Shown here piece after piece: positions 53,327 through 60,943 of a DNA stretch of 64,000 nucleotides; position 1 is the stretch's first letter, and each line of letters opens with the position of its first letter. The stretch is from Rhizobium sp. CG5. GTDB lineage: Bacteria; Pseudomonadota; Alphaproteobacteria; Rhizobiales; Rhizobiaceae. The stretch spans positions 1 to 64,000 of the forward strand of contig NZ_JABAEF010000013.1 of the NCBI RefSeq assembly GCF_023701945.1, in the 5' to 3' direction. Under the pieces are notes generated by a model. It was not told the origin of the DNA. It did not search any database and was given only the letters and a program-made list of their open reading frames with translations. The position numbers were made by a program, and so were the translations under genes.

Positions 53327-54409
53327 ATGAGCGTGCCTATCGCTGCCATAGCAGAGCAGGACGGTCCGATGGTCGCCTTTCAGGGTGTCACCAAACATTT
53401 CGGCGGCAGCCACGGCCAGCCGGCCTTCACGGCGCTGGCGGGTATCGACTATGCGGTGCCGAAGGGCGCGATCACCGGCATTATCGGCCGCTCGGGCGCC
53501 GGCAAGTCGACGCTGATCCGGCTGGTCAACGGGCTCGAACTGCCGTCGGCCGGAAAGGTTCTGGTCGATGGCGTCGATGTCGGCGGGCTGGACGAGGCGG
53601 GCTTGCGAACACTACGCCGCTCGGTCGGCATGATCTTCCAGCATTTCAACCTGCTGTCGTCACGCACCGTGCGCGACAATATTGCCCTGCCGCTCGAAAT
53701 TGCCGGCTTCGACCGCAAGACGATCGAGGCGCGGGTCAGGCCGTTGATCGACCTGGTGGGCCTGTCCGACAAGGCGGAGCGTTATCCGGCGGAACTGTCC
53801 GGTGGCCAGAAGCAGCGCGTCGGCATTGCCCGGGCGCTGGCGACCGAGCCGAAGCTGCTGCTGTCGGATGAGGCGACCTCGGCGCTGGATCCGGAAACCA
53901 CCCAGTCGATCCTGGAACTGCTGAAGAGCATCAACCGCGACCTCGGCCTCACCGTGCTGCTGATCACCCATGAGATGGAAGTGGTCAAGACCATTGCCAG
54001 CCATGTGGCGGTGATCGATCGCGGCCTGATCGTCGAGGCGGGTCGCACGTTCGACGTCTTTACGCAGCCGCGTCACGAGACGACGCAGGCGCTGCTGTCG
54101 GCCAGCATCGGCGCCAAGCTGCCGGACTGGATCAGTTCCGACCTGAAACCGATCCCGGCGCCGGGCGACCGCGCCTTCGTGCGGCTGATCTTTTTCGGCG
54201 ATACGGCCTTCCAACCGCTGACCGCCCGGCTAGTCGCGGCACTGGGCCCCGAGGTCAATATTCTGGCCGGGGCGATCGACGATATCGCCGGCGAGCCCTA
54301 TGGCTCTCTGGTCGTTGCCTATCCCGCCGATCCGGCGACGCTTGCGCGCGCCACCGGTTTCTACCAGCAAACCGGTCTTTCCACGGAGGTGCTCGGCTAT
54401 GGCGCCTGA
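53327..54409 (+). CDS. metN: D/L-methionine ABC transporter ATP-binding protein
   Basis: A 360-residue ATPase with Walker A GRSGAGKST, signature LSGGQKQRVGIARAL and Walker B (LLLSDEATSALD), followed by a C-terminal NIL domain (about 285-355) that senses methionine in MetN proteins. The ATG at 53327 lies just after GGGGGG. It overlaps metI by 11 bases. It powers methionine import with MetI and MetQ. Confidence 0.95.
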   Translation: MSVPIAAIAEQDGPMVAFQGVTKHFGGSHGQPAFTALAGIDYAVPKGAITGIIGRSGAGKSTLIRLVNGLELPSAGKVLVDGVDVGGLDEAGLRTLRRSVGMIFQHFNLLSSRTVRDNIALPLEIAGFDRKTIEARVRPLIDLVGLSDKAERYPAELSGGQKQRVGIARALATEPKLLLSDEATSALDPETTQSILELLKSINRDLGLTVLLITHEMEVVKTIASHVAVIDRGLIVEAGRTFDVFTQPRHETTQALLSASIGAKLPDWISSDLKPIPAPGDRAFVRLIFFGDTAFQPLTARLVAALGPEVNILAGAIDDIAGEPYGSLVVAYPADPATLARATGFYQQTGLSTEVLGYGA

Positions 54410-55067
54410 CATGCTTTTCGCCCTGCTTTCGAAAGCACTCCTGCAAACCCTGCACATGGTGGCCGTTGCCGGCATCATCGGCACGCTGATCGGCCTGCCG
54501 ATCGGCGTGTTCCTCGCCACCAGCGGCAAGGGCGAGCTGTTTGCGGCGCCGGCGATCAACCGGATCTTCGGCCTGATCGTCAATGCAGCCCGCTCGACGC
54601 CCTTCATCATCCTGGTTGTGGCGATCATCCCGTTCACGCGGTTGATCACCGGCACCTCGATCGGCACGTCGGCGGCCATCGTGCCGTTGACCGTGGCGAC
54701 CGTGCCCTTCGTGGCGCGGCTGATCGAAGCGGCGATCCGCGAGGTCGACAAGGGCTTGATCGAAGCGGCGCGCGCCATGGGCGCCACGCCGGTACAGATC
54801 GTCACCAAGGTGCTGCTTGCCGAAGCCCGGCCCGGTATCACGCTGGCCCTGACGCTGACCGCCGTCAGCCTGGTCGGCTATTCGGCCATGGTCGGTGCTG
54901 TTGGCGGTGGCGGGCTCGGCGATCTCGGCATCCGCTACGGCTACCAGCGCTTCATGCCGGATGTCATGCTGGCCGTCGTCGTGGTGCTGATCGTGCTGGT
55001 GCAGGCGCTGCAGAGCGCCGGCGATGCGCTGGCTCGCCGCTTCGACAAGCGCAGTCGTAAGAACTAA
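54399..55067 (+). CDS. metI: Methionine ABC transporter permease
   Basis: A 222-residue inner-membrane permease with about five helices and the EAA loop (EAARAMGATPVQIVTKVLLP-like, here ending LLAEARPG). GGAGG precedes the ATG, which lies inside the end of metN. Size is normal for MetI (about 217). Confidence 0.95.
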   Translation: MAPDMLFALLSKALLQTLHMVAVAGIIGTLIGLPIGVFLATSGKGELFAAPAINRIFGLIVNAARSTPFIILVVAIIPFTRLITGTSIGTSAAIVPLTVATVPFVARLIEAAIREVDKGLIEAARAMGATPVQIVTKVLLAEARPGITLALTLTAVSLVGYSAMVGAVGGGGLGDLGIRYGYQRFMPDVMLAVVVVLIVLVQALQSAGDALARRFDKRSRKN

Positions 55068-55109
55068 TTCCGCCCAAGGAAAACCAAGGGAAAAATAAGG
55101 AGACATCCC

Positions 55110-55889
55110 ATGAAAAAACTGATCCTCGCGGCCTCGCTCGCCGCCCTGTTCTCGGCCGGTACGGCGCTTGCCGAAACCATCAAGATCGGCGTGACGCCGG
55201 GTCCGCACGCGCAGATCATGGAAAAGGTCAAGGAAGTCGCTGCCACCAAGGGCCTCGATCTCGAGATCCTCGAATTCTCCGACTATGTCGTGCCGAACCA
55301 GGCGCTGGCCGATGGCGATCTCAACGCCAATTCCTTCCAGCACCAGCCCTATCTCGACAATCAGGTGAAGGACCGCGGCTTCGACATCGTCAGCGTCGGC
55401 CAGTCGGTCAATTTCCCGATGGGCATCTATTCCAAGAAGGTCAAAAGCCTCGATGAACTGGCCGATGGCGCCACCGTCGCCATCCCGAACGATCCGACCA
55501 ATGGCGGCCGCGCGCTGCTGATCCTTGCCGACAAGGGCCTGATCAAGTTCAAGCCCGATGCCGGTCTCAAGGTCGGTCCGGCCGACGTGGTCGAGAACCC
55601 GAAGAACATCACCTTCGCCGAACTCGATGCCGCGCAATTGCCGCGCGCGCTGGACGATGTCGACGCCTCGGTGATCAACACCAATTACGCGCTCGAAGCC
55701 GGCCTTGATCCGGCCAAGGACCCGATCGGCCGCGAGGGTGAAAAGGCGCCTTATATCAACGTGATCGCGGTCAAGAGCGCCGACAAGGATGCCGCCTGGG
55801 TCAAGACCCTCGTCGAGTCCTATCACAGCGATGCCGTGAAGGCCTTCATCCAGGAAGAGTTCAAGGGCGCGGTCATTCCGTCCTGGTAA
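55110..55889 (+). CDS. metQ: Methionine-binding protein MetQ
   Basis: A 259-residue NlpA-family binding protein. The signal peptide is LILAASLAALFSAGTALA with an AxA cleavage site and no lipobox cysteine, so it is likely soluble in the periplasm, unlike the E. coli lipoprotein. Family blocks ADGDLNANSFQHQPYLD and IPNDPTNGGRALLIL are present. AAGGAG precedes the ATG. It is the last gene of metNIQ. Confidence 0.95.
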   Translation: MKKLILAASLAALFSAGTALAETIKIGVTPGPHAQIMEKVKEVAATKGLDLEILEFSDYVVPNQALADGDLNANSFQHQPYLDNQVKDRGFDIVSVGQSVNFPMGIYSKKVKSLDELADGATVAIPNDPTNGGRALLILADKGLIKFKPDAGLKVGPADVVENPKNITFAELDAAQLPRALDDVDASVINTNYALEAGLDPAKDPIGREGEKAPYINVIAVKSADKDAAWVKTLVESYHSDAVKAFIQEEFKGAVIPSW

Positions 55890-55898
55890 GACGAAAAA

Positions 55899-55932
55899 GG
55901 CCAGAGGACCGGTATTGTCCGGCCCTCTGGCC
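55899..55932. terminator. Bidirectional terminator between metQ and brnA
   Basis: GGCCAGAGG pairs with CCTCTGGCC; an inner CCGG pair extends it. The minus-strand side has a TTTTT run, the plus side only TATATTG. It serves the convergent metNIQ and brnTA transcripts. Confidence 0.75.
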
Positions 55933-55954
55933 CTATATTGCTTTCCGCCTGTCT

Positions 55955-56269
55955 TTACAGGCCGACGGCCTTGCGCAGCGCCTCGTTCATGCGCGATTGC
56001 CAGCCGTCTCCCGATGCCTTGAACCGTTCGATCACCTCGGCATCGAGGCGAATGCTGATCGCCTGTTTCGGGTTTTCCAGCTTCGGCCGCCCGGCCAGCT
56101 TCTTCTCGATCGCCTCAGCCAATTCAGGGAAAACCTCCCGAAAGGGGCGCATTTCGGCAAGCTGTTCGTCGGTGAGTTCGGGATTGTCCGGATCGGATGC
56201 AATCATCCGCTGGATCTCGGCCTCTGCCGCATCGGACAGCGGGCGTTTGGATGAATATTTCAAGGCCAT
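55955..56269 (-). CDS. brnA: BrnA-family antitoxin
   Basis: A 104-residue protein whose C-terminal third (ISIRLDAEVIERFKASGDG, then WQSRMNEALR) is the ribbon-helix-helix DNA-binding part of BrnA. The N-terminal part neutralises the BrnT RNase. It overlaps the preceding toxin gene by ten bases, the usual toxin-first order. It is expected to repress its own operon with BrnT as corepressor. Confidence 0.9.
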   Translation of the reverse strand: MALKYSSKRPLSDAAEAEIQRMIASDPDNPELTDEQLAEMRPFREVFPELAEAIEKKLAGRPKLENPKQAISIRLDAEVIERFKASGDGWQSRMNEALRKAVGL

Positions 56270-56514
56270 CGATTTGTCCTTTCCTTCCGGCTAGCCGGGC
56301 GCATGGAGATAATAGACAGCGCCTGCGAACCAAGAGCTGCAAACACCACAGCGATAATCACCCTGCCGTTCCACTCGCCAATTGCCAGCATGCGCCCTTG
56401 TCTGGAGGGCGTGATTTGTGCGTCGAGGAAAAAGGCGACATCCAGATCAGCAAAATCCATGCCGTGCTTGGCCAGATTCTGCTGCCGCTTGTGCTCATCC
56501 CAGACGATGTCCAT
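56260..56514 (-). CDS. brnT: BrnT-family ribonuclease toxin
   Basis: An 84-residue RelE-like toxin. The N-terminal WDEHKRQQNLAKHGMDF and C-terminal LSIISMRPASRKER blocks are the BrnT family landmarks with the basic and catalytic residues. It would cleave RNA to stop growth when BrnA is lost. A palindrome, GTATATAC (56522-56529), lies just upstream and could be the BrnA operator. Confidence 0.9.
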   Translation of the reverse strand: MDIVWDEHKRQQNLAKHGMDFADLDVAFFLDAQITPSRQGRMLAIGEWNGRVIIAVVFAALGSQALSIISMRPASRKERTNRWP

Positions 56515-56521
56515 GGATTAT

Positions 56522-56529
56522 GTATATAC
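56522..56529. promoter_or_regulatory. Possible BrnA operator
   Basis: GTATATAC is a perfect eight-base palindrome eight bases before the brnT start. It overlaps where a -10 element would lie. BrnTA operons are known to autoregulate, but this site is inferred from position and symmetry. Confidence 0.4.
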
Positions 56530-56576
56530 GGAAATCGGCAGCTGCGCAAAGGTTTCTGTGTACCGGGAGGGCTCCG

Positions 56577-58163
56577 CTACCGCCTCAAACTCCCCAAGAT
56601 CCCCCGAACCAGCGCCCGGCCTACCGATGTGGCGACCGAGCGGGCGGCGCTTTTCATGGCGGCTTCGATGACCGTTTCGCGCTGGTAGCCGGAGCGGCGG
56701 GTGGTCGTGGTGGAGGATTTGGTGGTCGGGCGGCGGTTGTCGTCGTCGCTGTCGGTGCCGAAGCCCGGCAGGCTCCAGCGGCCGGCGGCGCTGTCCTTGT
56801 CGTCCGGCGGTGCGCGGCCCTCTTCCTCGGCCTTGCGAGCGGCGTCTGCGTCGGCGGCCTGCTTGGCGCGGGCAGTGAGGATTTCGAAGGCGGATTCCCG
56901 GTCGAGGTCTTCGTCATAGAGGCCGGCCACCGGGCTGACATTGATCACGGCCTGGCGTTCGGCGTCGGTCAGCGGGCCAGGCCGGCCGGAGGGCGGGCGG
57001 ATCAGCGTACGCTCGACGATCGACGGCGCGCCCTTGGTCTCCAGCGTCGAGACCAGCGCTTCGCCGGTGCCAAGCGTGGTGATTACCGTTTCGCAGTCGA
57101 AGGCCGGATTGGGGCGGAAGGTTTCGGCTGCCGTCTTGACGGCTTTCTGTTCGCGCGGGGTATAGGCGCGCAGGGCATGCTGGACGCGGTTGCCGAGCTG
57201 GGCCAGCACCGTTTCCGGCACATCGAGCGGGTTCTGCGTCACGAAATAGACGCCGACACCCTTGGAGCGGATCAGGCGGACCACCTGTTCGACGCGCTCG
57301 ATCAGCACCTTCGGCGCATCGTTGAACAGCAGATGGGCCTCGTCGAAGAAGAACACCAGCCGGGGCTTGTCCGGGTCGCCGATCTCCGGCAGCACTTCGA
57401 ACAGTTCCGACAGCATCCACAGCAGGAAAGTGCCGTAGAGCCGCGGGTTCATCATCAGCTTGTCGGCGGCCAGCACCGAGATCGCGCCGCGCCCGTCATT
57501 GGTGGTGCGCATGATGTCGGAAATCTTCAGGGCGGGTTCGCCGAAGAAATGTTCGGCGCCCTGCTGTTCGAGCATCAGCAGCCCGCGCTGCAGCGAGCCG
57601 ACCGAGGACTTCGAAATCAGGCCGAACTGGCTCGACAGTTCGGTGGCGTGCTCGCCCATGTAGTTGAGCAGCGCCTGCAGATCTTTCAGGTCCAGCAGGG
57701 CAAGGCCTCCCTGGTCGGCGATCTTGAAGGCGATGTTGAGCACGCCTTCCTGGGCTTCGGAGGCATCCATCAGCCGGGCCAGCAGCAGAGGGCCCATTTC
57801 GGCGATGGTGGTGCGCACCCGATGGCCTTTTTCGCCATAGAGATCCCAGAAGATCACCGGGAATTCCTGGAAGGCGAAATCGGTAAAGCCGATCTGCGCG
57901 GCGCGATCGGTCACCCAGCCCTTCGGCTCGCCCATTGCGGCAACGCCCGACAGGTCGCCCTTGATATCGGCGCAGAACACCGGCACGCCGGCATTGGAGA
58001 AGCTTTCGGCCAGAACCTGCAGGGTGACCGTCTTGCCGGTACCCGTGGCGCCGGTGATCAGCCCATGACGATTGCCGAATTTCAGGTCGAGATATTCGCC
58101 CTTGTTCATGCTGTCGTCGGGATTGCGGCTGGTGCCGATATAGAGCTTACCGTCAACAAGCAT
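56577..58163 (-). CDS. HerA-like ATPase, DUF853/YjgR family
   Basis: A 528-residue P-loop ATPase with Walker A GATGTGKT (residues 38-45) and Walker B LVFFFDEAHLLF (about 270-281), in the HerA/FtsK branch. ADIKGDLSG and the FVTQNPLDVP region are family blocks. E. coli YjgR is the closest type I can name; its role is not established. The C-terminal 100 residues are low complexity (Asp-rich, then TTKSSTTTTRR). It is flanked on both sides by brnTA modules. HerA-type ATPases usually pump DNA or act with nucleases, but no NurA-like gene is here. Confidence 0.88.
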   Translation of the reverse strand: MLVDGKLYIGTSRNPDDSMNKGEYLDLKFGNRHGLITGATGTGKTVTLQVLAESFSNAGVPVFCADIKGDLSGVAAMGEPKGWVTDRAAQIGFTDFAFQEFPVIFWDLYGEKGHRVRTTIAEMGPLLLARLMDASEAQEGVLNIAFKIADQGGLALLDLKDLQALLNYMGEHATELSSQFGLISKSSVGSLQRGLLMLEQQGAEHFFGEPALKISDIMRTTNDGRGAISVLAADKLMMNPRLYGTFLLWMLSELFEVLPEIGDPDKPRLVFFFDEAHLLFNDAPKVLIERVEQVVRLIRSKGVGVYFVTQNPLDVPETVLAQLGNRVQHALRAYTPREQKAVKTAAETFRPNPAFDCETVITTLGTGEALVSTLETKGAPSIVERTLIRPPSGRPGPLTDAERQAVINVSPVAGLYDEDLDRESAFEILTARAKQAADADAARKAEEEGRAPPDDKDSAAGRWSLPGFGTDSDDDNRRPTTKSSTTTTRRSGYQRETVIEAAMKSAARSVATSVGRALVRGILGSLRR

Positions 58164-58365
58164 GGCGCCTCGTCCTCATCCCTTGTGAAAAGGCCGGGCG
58201 CAACCGCGTCATTGCGCCTCAACCGCATCTTTTCATTGAATCATCGTAGAGCTCTTATAAGGATAGTATCAAGGACCGACAACAGGCGAGGCGGCGCACC
58301 GGGCGGTGGAAAACACCAGGGCCCGGAGCTTCGGCAACTTGCGTTCGGAACCGACGTGAATTACG

Positions 58366-58381
58366 TTGACGTTAACGTCAA
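58366..58381. promoter_or_regulatory. Perfect 16-base palindrome before a small gene
   Basis: TTGACGTTAACGTCAA is fully symmetric and ends 17 bases before the ATG at 58399, overlapping the leader. It may be an operator; its core (ACGTTAACGT) resembles sites of several dimeric regulators without identifying one. Confidence 0.5.
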
Positions 58382-58398
58382 ATAACCAGGAGGCAACC

Positions 58399-58788
58399 AT
58401 GAATGAACTCGTTTCCCGCATCGCCGACAAAGTCGGCATTGCTCCCGATGTCGCTGAAAAGGCGGTCGGCATGATGCTCGGTTTCCTCCAGCGCGAAGCT
58501 GAAGACGGCCCGGTTGCCAAGATGATCGAAGCGATCCCCGGCGCCATGGAACTGGTGGCCATGCACAATGGCGAAGGCGAAGGCAAGGGTCTGCTCGGCG
58601 GCCTGATGAGCGCGATGGGCGGCGGCGGCATCATGGGCCTCGGCCAGCAGCTGATGGCGCAAGGCCTCGGCATGGGCGAAATCACCGCTCTCGCCAAGGA
58701 AACCATCGCCGCTGCCCGCGAATATGCCGGCGATGAAGTCGTCGACAATGTCGTCGCCTCGGTTCCGGGCCTCAGCCAGTTCGTCTGA
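58399..58788 (+). CDS. Small soluble helical protein of unknown function
   Basis: A 129-residue protein, preceded by CAGGAGG, with no signal peptide or membrane segment. It appears all-helical: an N-terminal part (residues 1-55, SRIADKVGIAPDVAEKAVGMM), a glycine- and methionine-rich middle (GLMSAMGGGGIMGLGQQLMAQGL) and a final helix pair ending in FV. It has weak resemblance to small DUF2267/DUF2780-type proteins, not enough to assign. Base composition matches the neighbours. It is monocistronic with its own terminator. Confidence 0.75.
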   Translation: MNELVSRIADKVGIAPDVAEKAVGMMLGFLQREAEDGPVAKMIEAIPGAMELVAMHNGEGEGKGLLGGLMSAMGGGGIMGLGQQLMAQGLGMGEITALAKETIAAAREYAGDEVVDNVVASVPGLSQFV

Positions 58789-58811
58789 GCCAACGGTCGG
58801 CAATCAATGCG

Positions 58812-58841
58812 AAAAGCCGCCGGGGCGACCCGGCGGCTTTT
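58812..58841 (+). terminator. Terminator of the small helical-protein gene
   Basis: A 13-bp perfect stem (AAAAGCCGCCGGG with CCCGGCGGCTTTT) closes a GCGA tetraloop and ends in TTTTG. It begins 23 bases after the stop codon. Confidence 0.9.
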
Positions 58842-58874
58842 GTGTGAGATGTCGGCTGCGGAGGAGGGCCACCG

Positions 58875-59132
58875 TCACGTCCGGCGTTGCAGCCATTCGC
58901 GGAGGGCCGCATTGATCCGCGATTGCCAGCCGGGACCGTCGCGGCGAAAGCTGTCGATCACATCCTGATCGATGCGGATCGTGGTCGATGCCTTGGTCGT
59001 GCTGCTTTTCGGGCGACCGCGTCGGACCGGCACTGCGGCCAGCTTTTCCAGCCAGGGGCTTTCGGACAAATCCGGAGCATCGTCGTCAGGTGTTGCCAAG
59101 ACGGGGTGCAAAGGCTCGTTGTTCGCGTTCAT
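58875..59132 (-). CDS. brnA: BrnA-family antitoxin, second module
   Basis: An 85-residue protein with the same C-terminal ribbon-helix-helix block as the first module (TTIRIDQDVIDSFRRDGPGW then QSRINAALREWL). Its N-terminal half is unrelated and acidic. It overlaps the toxin gene by 47 bases, much more than the other module. A start further downstream would also keep the DNA-binding domain. Confidence 0.85.
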   Translation of the reverse strand: MNANNEPLHPVLATPDDDAPDLSESPWLEKLAAVPVRRGRPKSSTTKASTTIRIDQDVIDSFRRDGPGWQSRINAALREWLQRRT

Positions 59133-59364
59133 TCGCCTTCCTCATACTGATAATGCGCATGCTATTGCCGCGCTCTGTCCAGACGATGACCACCAGCCTT
59201 TGATGAAGCCATCCAACCGTGAAGAATCGCGTCTCGCCATAGTCGGTTCGATCATCCTCAATGGTTAGATGGGGCCCTTCAAAGACTTTTGAACTGTCGG
59301 CAAAATCAAGGCCGCGCTCGTTGAGCGTCTTTACTCGTTTCGCCTGATCAAAGGTGATTTCCAT
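59086..59364 (-). CDS. brnT: BrnT-family ribonuclease toxin, second module
   Basis: A 92-residue BrnT-like toxin: FDQAKRVKTLNERGLDFAD at the N-terminus and MRIISMRKANEREQR at the C-terminus match the family. It differs strongly from the BrnT 2.6 kb away, so this is not a recent duplication. Upstream AT-rich sequence (TATTTTG) may be its promoter. Confidence 0.88.
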   Translation of the reverse strand: MEITFDQAKRVKTLNERGLDFADSSKVFEGPHLTIEDDRTDYGETRFFTVGWLHQRLVVIVWTERGNSMRIISMRKANEREQRAFAPRLGNT

Positions 59365-59498
59365 TTATTGTTACTACAAAATATGGTTTCTGCCAAGGGA
59401 GCGAAAGTGGTTGCCCTGCACGACATGCTGCTCATGCATATACAGGCCATTGATGCTGCCTGATATTGCCACCACCGTCCAGCGTCGTCTCAGCCCAC

Positions 59499-60431
59499 CT
59501 ACAGTCGCGCCAGCAGTTCCGCTTTCTTGGTCTCGAATTCGGAATCGGTCAGGATGCCCTTGGCATGCAGGCCGGCCAGCCGTTCGATCTTGTTGAAGAT
59601 GTCGTCGTCGGATGAGAGGACCGCTGCCGAAGGTGTCGAGACGGGCATCATGGCAGGTGTTTCGGGTGGTGCCGGAACCGTCGGCGTTTCATGGACCGAT
59701 TCCACGACCGGCGCCGCAGCGGTTGGCGTCGGTGCTGTCTCGCCGGTGGGCGATACCACGGCGAGGTCGGAGACCCGCACCAGGCCGTATTGCGAGGTGA
59801 AGCTCAGGGATTGATCGCCGCTCTGCTGCTGCGAGAAGCCGCCGATCTGGTGGTCCTTGGTGTCGTAGACGGTAACCTGGCCGTTGACGTCGATCGCCAG
59901 CCGCCGGCTTGCCGGGAAGAAGGCATAACGCAGGTTGTTCTGGGCGCCCGTGGATGCGGCGTGGCCGAGATCGTCCGGCCACCAGTTGCCCTGGGTGAAG
60001 GCGCCGGGCACGAACAGGCTGGCGCCATGGCCTTGGGACTGCTGGCCTGGAGAAGAGTGCCCCTGGAAACTGCCCTGAAACTGAGTGTTCTGGTATTGGC
60101 CATTCTGGTATTGGCCATTGCCCTGGGACTGCGACTGGGAGCTCGCCGCCATCGGCATGAGAAGATCCATGTTGCGCACCAGCCCCGACAGTTCCGTGCA
60201 GAGCGTGTCGACGCGGGCCTTCAGGCCATGGTTGAACATGTCGCCGACCATGGTCATGCCGCCCTGCGACCATTGCCCCATGCCGCCGAGATCGGGATGG
60301 TTGAACTGGGCCTGATTGCCGTGGCCGGCCATGACGGCCATCAGCAGATGCTCGACCGCGTCCAGGCTGACGCCGTGGCGGCTGGCAATATCGGTAAGGG
60401 TGCGCAGGCCTTCGTCGCTGAGTGTTCGCAT
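59499..60431 (-). CDS. SHOCT-domain protein with Gln/Asn-rich linker
   Basis: A 310-residue protein of unknown role. An N-terminal helical region (residues 1-95) is followed by a SQSQSQGNGQYQNGQYQNTQ-type low-complexity stretch (about 98-140), then a beta-rich middle (NWWPDDLG to VRVSDLAVV). A Pro/Ala/Thr linker leads to a C-terminal SHOCT domain (KIERLAGLHAKGILTDSEF to LLARL). SHOCT motifs are thought to mediate oligomerisation or membrane contacts. The ATG at 60431 starts a plausible fold; upstream codons are arginine-rich. Confidence 0.8.
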   Translation of the reverse strand: MRTLSDEGLRTLTDIASRHGVSLDAVEHLLMAVMAGHGNQAQFNHPDLGGMGQWSQGGMTMVGDMFNHGLKARVDTLCTELSGLVRNMDLLMPMAASSQSQSQGNGQYQNGQYQNTQFQGSFQGHSSPGQQSQGHGASLFVPGAFTQGNWWPDDLGHAASTGAQNNLRYAFFPASRRLAIDVNGQVTVYDTKDHQIGGFSQQQSGDQSLSFTSQYGLVRVSDLAVVSPTGETAPTPTAAAPVVESVHETPTVPAPPETPAMMPVSTPSAAVLSSDDDIFNKIERLAGLHAKGILTDSEFETKKAELLARL

Positions 60432-60546
60432 GCCGGTCGTTCCTTCTCCATCCCGCAGCCTTAAACGAGCTCTGCCCGCAGGCCGTGCCTTTGAAATTTC
60501 TCTAGCACGGTCGGCAGGCTGATGACAGGGCGGTCGAAGGTCTGGG

Positions 60547-60911
60547 CTATCCGGCGAGCGGCGGAGACAGGCGCGCAAAACCCTCCTGACGGCGGTAGGG
60601 GAAATGCGGATAGGGCGCCGTCACTGCGCTGGCGGCATCGAGCGTCGCCATCTGCGTGTCCGTCAGCGACCAGCCGATAGCGCCTTGATAGCGGCGCCGA
60701 GCACCTCTTCGGAGGCGCCGTTCGAATAGACGTCCGCCGTGTCAAAGAAGTTGACGCCGGCCTCCAGGCAGATGTCGACAAGGCGACGGGCCTCGTCGAT
60801 ATCGGTATTGCCCCAGGCGCCGAACAGGGGGCCGGAGCCGCCGAACGTGCCGGCGCCAAAGCTTAAGACCGGCACCTTGAGGCCGGATTTTCCGAGATTG
60901 CGGTATTCCAT
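60547..60911 (-). pseudogene. Aldo/keto reductase remnant with internal deletion and frameshift
   Basis: The first 78 codons encode a normal aldo/keto reductase N-terminus (MEYRNLGKSGLKVPVLSFG to NFFDTADVYSNGASEEVLG, including the catalytic Asp and Tyr region) and stop at 60663. Continuing in another frame, IGWSLTDTQMATLDAASAV to RRQEGFARLSPPLAG is the C-terminus of the same family, ending at 60547. About 220 central codons, with the catalytic Lys and His, are missing. This is a decayed gene, not two short genes. Confidence 0.85.
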
Positions 60912-60943
60912 GATGGGTATCCTTATTTGGAACCAAAAACGTG

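Noticed and set aside
56418..58385. 655-codon plus-strand frame opposite the YjgR-type ATPase
   Set aside because: Shadow of the ATPase gene; no motifs.
60461..60859. Separate 132-codon gene overlapping the aldo/keto reductase remnant
   Set aside because: Its first half is out-of-frame reductase sequence and it runs past the family's natural stop; only the C-terminal stretch in another frame matches the reductase.
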